A stretch of 5,299 bases of DNA from Gardnerella kenyensis. GTDB taxonomy: Bacteria > Actinomycetota > Actinomycetes > Actinomycetales > Bifidobacteriaceae. The notes beneath the pieces are model-generated. The model made no database searches. It had not been told where the DNA came from and saw only the letters and a list, made by a program, of their open reading frames with translations. The position numbers were made by a program, and so were the translations under genes. Below, piece by piece: positions 1 through 5,299 of the stretch (position 1 is the stretch's first letter; each line of letters begins with the position of its first letter). Location of the stretch: NCBI GenBank assembly GCA_003585735.1, contig NQOH01000001.1, positions 892-6,190 on the forward strand, in the 5' to 3' direction.

Positions 1-1403
1 ACGCATTTAATAATTTCTTCTCTTGGAATTTTTATATCAGATAAATTAAAGCTAAAATATAAACCTATTGTTTTTGTAGATCCAATACGCTTCTTGCTAA
101 TAAGCTCTGATTCTGATATCTTTTTATTGATTAATTTATGATTTGTATAATACGCAAATGTAGGAAACTGGATTGAAACAATATCAAAAGTCCTTTTGTG
201 GTGTAATCCTAAACTTTCAAATTCTTGATTACATTTTGAAATATATCTAGCCGAACCATAGTGTACTCGCGATGAAGAATTAATATCTCCACTACAAATG
301 AAATCTTTATTATTAAAAATCCATTCATATAACTTCGGCTCGAAAATTTCTATTGCGGTAATAGCTAATAAATCAACAAATGATGTTTCTTTCCATAAAG
401 CGCCATATTTGAATTGGAACGCGTTAAGTAATCTATTTGCATCCCTTATATTATTTACATATGGATTTACGCACTTTTCAAGTACTGTTTCAAAATATTT
501 GTTATTTTCAAATTCTTCTTCATTCTTGCTTTTATGAACAATATCATTAAGGCGATCTCTTAATATTTCATGCACTGTTGTTTTATCAATTTCAGGAACT
601 TCAAAAGAAACTTGAACAATTTTCTTTAAATATTCATCCCCGTCAATATTGTGATATTCAGACAAAGCATTACAAACAATTTCCCTATCCATTGTAAGAA
701 CATAAATTATGTTTGGAAAATCGCCTACTTGTTTAACCAATTGGAAAATATCTTTAATTTGAGGAGTAGTCAATCTATCTATATCATCAATAAAAACAAT
801 TATTTTGTGGTTAAAATCTTCTAGCGCCTTACACAGTTTTTCTTTAGCTTCATCCAAACTAGGCGTTTTCATTAATTTAGATCCTGCTGCTTTGAATATA
901 GTTTTCAGTATATGAGCGATTGCAGGCCCAGCTACTGGAATAGATGGCAAAGCGTCAATAATATAGGAATATTGACTTATAGCCTTTCCGATTTTTTCTT
1001 TATTCTCTTCGCCTTTAGCTACACCTAGTTTATTCTTCAATTCATAGAAAAATAAACTAATCAAATTGTTCTTGTCGGAATAATTCCATGGTGAGAATTT
1101 AATAACTATTGGATTGTGATTTTGATTTTCTTCTTCAGATTTTTGTGAAGTAAAAATTTTTTTGATTCTTTTGTATACTTTTGAATACCATTTTTTCTTC
1201 TCTGATTTATCTACTGGAATCTCAGATATTGCCATATTAATAATAGATGTCTTGCCGCTTCCCCACTTTCCATACAAGCCAATTACAAGACCATCCTTGC
1301 TATCATATTCGCAAATCGATTTTCCAAATTGTTTCGCAAAATCAGATCTTCCCAATAGATCTTCATCAGCTTTTTCAATAGGTTTATCTGCAACGTAACT
1401 CAT
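1..1403 (-). CDS. KAP-family P-loop NTPase, 3'-truncated by the window edge
   Basis: The minus-strand frame is open from ATG 1403 to the left edge, giving 467 codons with no stop. Residues 45-52 (GKWGSGKT) are the Walker A motif. KFSPWNY at 102-108 is the aromatic strand typical of KAP NTPases. VFIDDIDRL, with D206, D207 and D209, is Walker B plus the KAP-specific DxDR. It is followed by the family's YVLTMDRE segment (M238, D239, R240). The family, named for Kidins220/ARMS and PifA, often carries membrane helices between Walker A and B. Here that stretch (about 138-165) is only moderately hydrophobic, so the protein may be soluble or peripheral. A basic insert (about 68-98) precedes KFSPWNY. 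The start is supported by AGGGAGA (1411-1417) seven bases upstream. PifA of plasmid F blocks phage T7, so a phage-exclusion role is plausible, but it is inferred only from family and neighbours. The C-terminal effector region is not visible. Confidence 0.93.
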   Translation of the reverse strand, partial: MSYVADKPIEKADEDLLGRSDFAKQFGKSICEYDSKDGLVIGLYGKWGSGKTSIINMAISEIPVDKSEKKKWYSKVYKRIKKIFTSQKSEEENQNHNPIVIKFSPWNYSDKNNLISLFFYELKNKLGVAKGEENKEKIGKAISQYSYIIDALPSIPVAGPAIAHILKTIFKAAGSKLMKTPSLDEAKEKLCKALEDFNHKIIVFIDDIDRLTTPQIKDIFQLVKQVGDFPNIIYVLTMDREIVCNALSEYHNIDGDEYLKKIVQVSFEVPEIDKTTVHEILRDRLNDIVHKSKNEEEFENNKYFETVLEKCVNPYVNNIRDANRLLNAFQFKYGALWKETSFVDLLAITAIEIFEPKLYEWIFNNKDFICSGDINSSSRVHYGSARYISKCNQEFESLGLHHKRTFDIVSIQFPTFAYYTNHKLINKKISESELISKKRIGSTKTIGLYFSFNLSDIKIPREEIIKC

Positions 1404-1435
1404 ATTCTTTTCTCCCTAATCTGTATATTTATAAT

Positions 1436-1441
1436 ATTATA
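1436..1441 (-). promoter_or_regulatory. Putative -10 box of the KAP NTPase gene
   Basis: The minus strand reads TATAAT here, a perfect -10 hexamer. It would start transcription near 1429, leaving a leader of about 26 bases that contains the Shine-Dalgarno AGGGAGA. No good -35 sits 16-18 bases upstream. The hexamer is half of a perfect 12-bp palindrome (1430-1441), so the same motif also faces the other way. In DNA this AT-rich, a chance match is possible. Confidence 0.45.
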
Positions 1442-1539
1442 TTCATGTATTGCTTTTAGAAATATAAATGATTGAATATCAGAATTTAATAAAAAGTTAT
1501 CAACAGAGATACTTTTAACTAATTTTCATTAACTTTGTG

Positions 1540-1548
1540 TGGTAAAAT
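1540..1548 (+). promoter_or_regulatory. Extended -10 promoter of the DUF3800 gene, predicting a leaderless mRNA
   Basis: TGGTAAAAT fits an extended -10 element (TG, one base, then TAAAAT at 1543-1548). The hexamer ends six bases before ATG 1555, so the expected transcription start falls at or next to the A of the start codon. No Shine-Dalgarno-like sequence lies in front of that ATG, which agrees with leaderless translation. No convincing -35 is visible, as is common for extended -10 promoters. Confidence 0.5.
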
Positions 1549-1554
1549 TTATGC

Positions 1555-2418
1555 ATGAAAAAAGAGACGATTAAGAAATATGAACTACAAGATTTTCACA
1601 GGTTTATTGATGAATCTGGAGACATGACTTTTCAGCATGAGAAGGTAGCAAGAGGTGGAAATACAATCACTGTGGGACTTGGCGCTTCTGCATCTTTTAT
1701 GGTTGGCATGACATATGTTAAAGAAGATCTTAACGAAGCTCGTAAAAAAATAAATGATTTCTGTAAAGACATACAAGATGACAGTAAATTCAATAATATT
1801 GAAAGTGTAAAAAGGCTTATTAAAAAAGAAGGAAAATATTATCCTCACGCAAAAAATGATCCCAAACAATTAAGGGAATTATTTTTTAACTTCATATGCT
1901 CAAATATTGATTTTACTACACAAGTTGTAGTTGCAAGAAAATCTGCATATTTACTGGATCTTTTACCTAAAAATAATTTAGAAGCAGAATTTTATGCTAA
2001 TTTAACGTCTCATTTAATTAAGGACAAAGGAAAATATCCTAAATTGGTACTGAATATTGCAGGTAGGGGGAACACTACATCAAATGCTAACTTAAAACGT
2101 TCGATAGATATTGCGCAAGAAAGAACTAGAAACAGTACAAATAATCTTCCAGATATAGATGCTTCAAATATTAAATTCAATGTACAACCGTACTCAAATG
2201 AACCGTTATTAGCAATAACCGACTACGCGCTGTGGGCAGTTCAGAGAGTCTTTGAAAAGGGTGATTTATATTTCTACAATTTACTTCTAGATAATAATAA
2301 AATTCCTCTTGTACTTGACCTTTATGATACAAAACATTATAAAAATTCAGAAAATTACCGTACAAAGAGAAATCCGCTAAATATGGATTGCTGGTTGAGA
2401 GCCAAAAATAAGGGGTAA
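1555..2418 (+). CDS. DUF3800 domain protein
   Basis: This 287-residue protein is complete and of usual family length. The N-terminal FIDESGD (17-23) is the DUF3800 signature. H98 in YYPHAKND matches the central histidine motif. The C-terminal half has the family's PLLAITDYALWAVQR block (217-231, with D223 and W227) followed by a DLYDT segment (255-259). The invariant acids D19, E20, D23 and D223 resemble a metal-binding, RNase H-like nuclease site. That is inference, since no activity is established for this family to my knowledge. The gene is divergent from the KAP NTPase. A hairpin-rich sequence begins about 10 bases after its stop, matching the known association of this family with structured RNAs. 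The start at 1555 is the first in-frame ATG. It lacks a Shine-Dalgarno, but a -10 box lies six bases upstream. The last codons fall inside the first copy of a 12-base repeat. Confidence 0.93.
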   Translation: MKKETIKKYELQDFHRFIDESGDMTFQHEKVARGGNTITVGLGASASFMVGMTYVKEDLNEARKKINDFCKDIQDDSKFNNIESVKRLIKKEGKYYPHAKNDPKQLRELFFNFICSNIDFTTQVVVARKSAYLLDLLPKNNLEAEFYANLTSHLIKDKGKYPKLVLNIAGRGNTTSNANLKRSIDIAQERTRNSTNNLPDIDASNIKFNVQPYSNEPLLAITDYALWAVQRVFEKGDLYFYNLLLDNNKIPLVLDLYDTKHYKNSENYRTKRNPLNMDCWLRAKNKG

Positions 2419-2434
2419 ACTGCAAAAATAAGGG
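2403..2434 (+). repeat. Two copies of a 12-base direct repeat across the DUF3800 stop codon
   Basis: CAAAAATAAGGG occurs at 2403-2414 and again at 2423-2434, a period of 20 bases. The first copy encodes the last residues of the DUF3800 protein (stop at 2416-2418). The second leads into the structured RNA. The copies may come from a local duplication, or both may be part of the RNA's 5' end. Confidence 0.8.
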
Positions 2435-2510
2435 AGCCCCACACAACGCCTAAGGTGAGTAAATCAACCGACGGCATGAAGCCGACTTTCAACGCAGGGA
2501 GACTCCTATT
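2428..2510 (+). ncRNA. Candidate structured RNA of the DUF3800-associated type
   Basis: This short stretch is clearly richer in G and C than its surroundings and can fold into a closed, branched structure. GGGAG (2432-2436) can pair with CUCCU (2503-2507, one G-U) to close the element. CGCC (2447-2450) pairs with GGUG (2454-2457, one G-U) around a tight loop. CGGC (2472-2475) pairs with GCCG (2481-2484) around AUGAA. CAACGC appears twice, at 2444-2449 and 2490-2495. Comparative genomics has reported a set of conserved RNA motifs beside DUF3800 genes (named DUF3800-I and onwards, as I recall). Position and form fit such an RNA, but I cannot assign a class. It is probably transcribed with the gene, because no separate promoter is evident. 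It could be a binding partner or guide of the protein, or a 3'-UTR element. Ends are approximate. Confidence 0.55.
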
Positions 2511-2588
2511 GATTAGTATAGCAAATATTTATTTATCGCACAACTTTGTTTGTGTATTAAATCTAATTTATATAGATAGTGTGCAAGT

Positions 2589-2626
2589 GTATCAAAATTG
2601 TTGCGTTAAGGAAACAGTTTTGATAC
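2589..2626. repeat. Long inverted repeat / hairpin, 14-bp arms
   Basis: The arm GTATCAAAATTGTT (2589-2602) pairs with AACAGTTTTGATAC (2613-2626) over 14 bp with a single G-U (T2598 with G2617), around the 10-base loop GCGTTAAGGA. It is far longer than the other inverted repeats in this gap. No T tract follows directly, so it is not a standard intrinsic terminator. It could be an RNA stability or processing hairpin, an operator for the downstream helicase gene, or a recombinase site. Confidence 0.75.
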
Positions 2627-2653
2627 GACAATTAAATTTTATAGTCGAAAATT

Positions 2654-2659
2654 TATAAT
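2654..2659 (+). promoter_or_regulatory. Alternative -10 box upstream of the helicase gene
   Basis: This is a perfect TATAAT, but it has no good -35 at 16-18 bases. TTGATA (2620-2625), within the right arm of the hairpin, is too far away at 28 bases. If used, it would give the helicase mRNA a leader of roughly 100 bases. In DNA this AT-rich it may be chance. Confidence 0.2.
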
Positions 2660-2750
2660 GCTAAATCAAAAGTATTCAATTCGAAAAAACATTTGTAAAT
2701 TTGCCACTCTTAGTAGTTTTTTATTAATGGAATATTTCTTATCAAATAGC

Positions 2751-2756
2751 TATCAT
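2751..2756 (+). promoter_or_regulatory. Putative -10 box of the nuclease-helicase gene, predicting a leaderless mRNA
   Basis: TATCAT ends six bases before ATG 2763, the same spacing as in front of the DUF3800 gene, and predicts a start of transcription at the start codon. There is no Shine-Dalgarno before 2763, which supports this reading. The -35 region is not recognisable. AGCTAT occurs at 2748-2753 and again at 2771-2776, straddling the start. Confidence 0.4.
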
Positions 2757-2762
2757 TGAATC

Positions 2763-4952
2763 ATGATGAAAGCTATTGTTCCACCTAAGTCCATAATTGT
2801 TGATTTACCTTATAAGGTTTTCAAAGATAATGAACTAGAGCATAGCATTAATGAAAATCTAAAGTATAAAAGAAGTGATCTTGATAACCAAACTATTCAG
2901 GTTTTGAAGCATTACTTGTTGAAATTTCCAACTGTTTATATTGTTCATAAAAAAGAATACGAGAAATATACAGTTTATGTTGGTGAAACTAACAATATTG
3001 AGGAGAGAACAAAACAGCATCTGAATGCTGATACTAAAATCAGAGATGATTGGGAGAAACTATCTGAAGGTAAAGTAAAGCAGTATATTATTGCTAATGA
3101 GCATTTTAATAAATCACTTACTCTAGATGTTGAAAATCGCTTTATGCAGTACTTGTTAAGCGTCGATTCAATTAATGAAGTTACTAATCGTAGAACCAAT
3201 CCTCAGGGTGAATATTATCCTGAAGAAGAGTTTGAACGTATTTTTTCTGGAATATGGGTTCAGCTTCATGACATGGATCCAGATTTATTTCCAGAAGAAG
3301 GAATTATTCGCGACTCAGCTTTATTTAAAGCGTCGCCGTTTCATAAATTGACTACTGAACAGAAGAGTATTGAAAGCAAAGTTATAGATATAGTTAATGA
3401 AGCTCTACAATCAAAAAATAAGTGTAACTCTGATTCATCTACGCTTATTTTATTAGAGGGCGATGCTGGTACCGGAAAAACAGTTTTACTTAGTGATTTG
3501 TTCTATAAAATTTGTAACAAGCTAAGCAAAATAAAAAACCAATCACTCCAATACAATTATGAGGATATTGAAGAAGGAAACGACGAAGAAGATTATGATT
3601 ATGAATATAAGCAATTTTCAACTATTAATAGTAGGAAAACTGCTTGCATAATTGTAAATCATAAAGAACAAGTGAATGTATACAATCAAATAGCAACAAA
3701 ATTACGTTTACAAAAAAATAATGATGAACTTGTTATGCTACCTTCCCAGTTTATTAATCGTTTTAGCGAACAAACAGAACAAGGACGTGGCATTATTGAC
3801 AAGCCAAAACGTTGCTGCGATGTAGCTCTTATTGATGAAGCTCATTTGCTGAATACGCAAGCTAATCAGGCTTACTCTGGTTCAAATATGTTATCTGATA
3901 TCTTACGTAGGTCTCGAGTTGTTATTGCAGCTTTTGATCCTAATCAAATTTTACAAAGCAACCAGCGTTGGAATTCCGAAGATTTAGAAAAATTATTGGG
4001 AACAGATTACAAGGATAAGAATTTTTTCAAAAATAATGATGATGATTGTGGAGAATTATTATTAAATGATTCAATAAGTGTGAGTGTCCGTCGTTTCATT
4101 CTTGAAAATCAGATGCGTATGAGAGCTAATGAAAATGTTCTCGAATGGATTAAAAATTTTGTATACAATGGTTGTATTGATACTCTTCCAGTATGTCGTA
4201 ATTATGAAACAAAAAGAGAAGATTCAAATACTGACAATAAGCCTTTTGATTTCAAAGTATTTGATTCGCCTATTAAGCTATTTAATGCTATTAAGTCTAA
4301 ATCTGAAGAAAAAGCTTCGGGGTGTGATGGACACGGATTATCACGTCTTGTTGCAACATACGATTGGGAGTATAAGAGCAATAAGAATAATCCTAATGCG
4401 GTAAATGGTACTTGGAATGTAGATTTGCATTGCGATAGTAATGGACAATGGCATATGGGGCTTGGAGAATATTCTGATGCTAGTAGTTCCGAGCTAGAAA
4501 TTTTGGAAAAAGAAGGTAAGGTTTTTAGCCATCCTTGGAATTATCAATTGTCATCTCAAAATAGCACGAAGCATTCACGTTCAATAAAAGAATCAAAAAA
4601 ATCATGGGCAGAACAGTTTCATACTATAAATGAGATTGGATCTACATTTACTATTCAGGGATTTGATTTAAATTATGCTGGTGTAATAATTGGTCCATCA
4701 GTGCAATATCGTAATGGTAAAGTTGTTTTTTGCCCAGAAAATAGTCGAAACGATAAAGCAACTAATAAAAGGCATGCTAAAGATTTATTATCGAATAAAA
4801 AGATTGCGTTAGACTATTCAATTGATAATCTTAAAAATGAGCTCAATGTATTATTGAAACGTGGAGTTAATGGACTATACGTTTTTGCTGTCGACACGGA
4901 GTTAGAAAAGGCATTATTAGAGGCTCAACGTAAGCGTAATTCATTGATTTGA
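2763..4952 (+). CDS. GIY-YIG nuclease fused to DUF2075 (Schlafen-type) SF1 helicase
   Basis: This complete 729-residue protein has two domains. Residues 57-145 form a GIY-YIG endonuclease: VYI (58-60), YVG (72-74), R82, H86 and the metal-binding glutamate E124 are all present, so it is probably active. From about 195 on is a DUF2075 P-loop helicase. It has Walker A GDAGTGKT (233-240, K239), Walker B with DEAH (D358, E359), motif III DPNQ (392-395), the QMRMR motif (450-454), IQGFD (631-635), and a final block LLKRG with the likely arginine finger R700. The protein is predicted to bind or move along nucleic acid using ATP and to cut it through the N-terminal domain. An acidic, tyrosine-rich insert (263-282) follows motif I. 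The next base after ATG 2763 starts a second in-frame ATG (2766). I prefer 2763 because of the -10 spacing. A role in defence against phage or plasmids is inferred from architecture and neighbours. Confidence 0.92.
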   Translation: MMKAIVPPKSIIVDLPYKVFKDNELEHSINENLKYKRSDLDNQTIQVLKHYLLKFPTVYIVHKKEYEKYTVYVGETNNIEERTKQHLNADTKIRDDWEKLSEGKVKQYIIANEHFNKSLTLDVENRFMQYLLSVDSINEVTNRRTNPQGEYYPEEEFERIFSGIWVQLHDMDPDLFPEEGIIRDSALFKASPFHKLTTEQKSIESKVIDIVNEALQSKNKCNSDSSTLILLEGDAGTGKTVLLSDLFYKICNKLSKIKNQSLQYNYEDIEEGNDEEDYDYEYKQFSTINSRKTACIIVNHKEQVNVYNQIATKLRLQKNNDELVMLPSQFINRFSEQTEQGRGIIDKPKRCCDVALIDEAHLLNTQANQAYSGSNMLSDILRRSRVVIAAFDPNQILQSNQRWNSEDLEKLLGTDYKDKNFFKNNDDDCGELLLNDSISVSVRRFILENQMRMRANENVLEWIKNFVYNGCIDTLPVCRNYETKREDSNTDNKPFDFKVFDSPIKLFNAIKSKSEEKASGCDGHGLSRLVATYDWEYKSNKNNPNAVNGTWNVDLHCDSNGQWHMGLGEYSDASSSELEILEKEGKVFSHPWNYQLSSQNSTKHSRSIKESKKSWAEQFHTINEIGSTFTIQGFDLNYAGVIIGPSVQYRNGKVVFCPENSRNDKATNKRHAKDLLSNKKIALDYSIDNLKNELNVLLKRGVNGLYVFAVDTELEKALLEAQRKRNSLI

Positions 4953-5001
4953 GCTACCTGCTTATGTAACAGAATCTTCTGGCACCTTTTATCCACAATA
5001 G

Positions 5002-5029
5002 CTTGAAAAAATGTTGCTTTTTTTTTAAG
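5002..5029 (+). terminator. Weak intrinsic terminator after the nuclease-helicase gene
   Basis: CTTGAAAAAA (5002-5011) can pair with TTTTTTTAAG (5020-5029) over 10 bp with one G-U. The run of nine T (5018-5026) could also act as the tract of a smaller AGC/GCT hairpin. The stem is poor in GC, so termination is likely to be partial. Confidence 0.35.
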
Positions 5030-5058
5030 TGAATAAGCTTAATTGTGACATGTGTAAA

Positions 5059-5087
5059 TTTTGGGGTTACCTCTGATTTTGCATAAT
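5059..5087 (+). promoter_or_regulatory. Possible promoter of the DUF4190-like gene
   Basis: CATAAT (5082-5087) is a near-consensus -10. TTTTGG (5059-5064) lies 17 bases upstream as a poor -35. The expected start near 5094 would leave a leader of about 22 bases that includes the Shine-Dalgarno AAAGGAAG (5104-5111). Confidence 0.35.
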
Positions 5088-5115
5088 TTTCAAATCGATT
5101 AAGAAAGGAAGAAAG

Positions 5116-5299
5116 ATGAACGAAGAAAATATGGCTATGCCTACAGTAAATAATCAACACAATGAGTACAAGCATTTGAGCGGTCTTGGAGTATCTGCAC
5201 TAGTTCTTGGCATTATTAGCATAGTATTTTCATTTGTGCCAATTATAAACAATTTATGCCTTGTTCTTGGTGTGTTGGCTATTATATTTTCTGGCTGCT
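5116..5299 (+). CDS. DUF4190-like small membrane protein, 3'-truncated by the window edge
   Basis: The frame is open from ATG 5116 to the right edge (61 codons visible). A polar N-terminus of about 22 residues is followed by two hydrophobic segments, roughly 24-39 and 43-59, split by a short PIINN turn. LGVSALVLGIISIVFSF and the following LVLGVLAIIF match the two-helix pattern of DUF4190 proteins, whose function is unknown. The start is well supported by the Shine-Dalgarno AAAGGAAG (5104-5111) with suitable spacing. It is separated from the helicase gene by a weak terminator and has its own promoter candidate, so it is probably an independent, ordinary chromosomal gene. It could instead be another small two-helix membrane protein, because the C-terminal part is missing. 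Confidence 0.75.
   Translation, partial: MNEENMAMPTVNNQHNEYKHLSGLGVSALVLGIISIVFSFVPIINNLCLVLGVLAIIFSGC

Larger units (their letters stand above)
2511..2762. other. AT-rich non-coding gap between the structured RNA and the helicase gene
   Basis: No credible gene lies here. The gap holds small inverted repeats: CACAA (2539-2543) with TTGTG (2550-2554), and ATCTA (2561-2565) with TAGAT (2573-2577). It also holds a much stronger hairpin at 2589-2626 and candidate -10 boxes at 2654 and 2751. I see no clear terminator with a T tract for the upstream transcript, so the hairpin may serve as one or the two units may be read through. Confidence 0.6.
4953..5115. other. Intergenic region after the helicase gene
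   Basis: This non-coding gap holds a weak terminator (5002-5029), a perfect DnaA-box match TTATCCACA (4989-4997), and the promoter and Shine-Dalgarno of the next gene. No further gene is seen. Confidence 0.6.

Noticed and set aside
298..537. Plus-strand open frame opposite the KAP gene
   Set aside because: It is an antisense shadow of the KAP coding frame, which shows clear family motifs on the minus strand. The same applies to the frame at 1162-1398.
1551..1574. Upstream ATG at 1551 overlapping the DUF3800 start
   Set aside because: It is out of frame and closes after seven codons. No ribosome site supports it, and the -10 spacing points to 1555.
2403..2434. Possible CRISPR-like repeat unit
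   Set aside because: There are only two copies of 12 bases with an 8-base gap, too short and too close for a CRISPR array, and no cas genes are present.
2455..2658. Open frame with a GTG start, 67 codons, just after the DUF3800 gene
   Set aside because: It runs through the structured RNA and the hairpin, has no Shine-Dalgarno, and its product resembles no known protein. The sequence features are better explained by RNA structure.
2511..2762. Possible mobile-element end or attachment site
   Set aside because: No transposase, integrase or target-site duplication is visible. The inverted repeat forms one hairpin and is not found as a matching terminal repeat elsewhere in the window.
4954..5175. 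Minus-strand open frame of 73 codons across the helicase/DUF4190 gap
   Set aside because: It lies over the terminator, promoter and start of a plus-strand gene with a good Shine-Dalgarno, and its product looks like random AT-rich translation.

Overview
The window is an AT-rich bacterial segment (A+T estimated by eye at about two thirds) that uses the standard stop codons. It holds four genes and a structured gap. Two genes run off the ends. No rRNA, tRNA, CRISPR array, integrase or transposase is visible. The organism cannot be named from the sequence. Two genes appear to lack leaders, which together with a DUF4190-like gene would fit a low-GC actinobacterium, but Firmicutes remain possible.

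Layout. Positions 1-1403 (minus strand) are a KAP-family P-loop NTPase, cut at the left edge. A divergent promoter region of about 150 bp separates it from a DUF3800 protein (1555-2418, plus). Directly behind the DUF3800 stop codon is a GC-richer, hairpin-forming stretch (about 2428-2510) that resembles the structured RNAs known beside DUF3800 genes. It is followed by an AT-rich stretch with a 14-bp hairpin (2589-2626). Next comes a 729-residue fusion of a GIY-YIG nuclease with a DUF2075 (Schlafen-type, superfamily 1) helicase (2763-4952, plus). After a weak terminator, a small two-helix membrane protein gene starts at 5116 and runs off the right edge.

Reading. A KAP NTPase, a DUF3800 protein with an adjacent structured RNA, and a nuclease-helicase fusion side by side have the look of a defence or mobile-element-control island, with the DUF4190-like gene perhaps marking its edge. 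The domain calls rest on motifs seen in the sequence. The defence role is inferred from family precedents and context. The most interesting element is the DUF3800 gene and RNA pair. The DUF3800 and helicase genes each have a -10-like hexamer six bases before the ATG, which predicts leaderless mRNAs, while the KAP and DUF4190-like genes have ordinary Shine-Dalgarno sequences.
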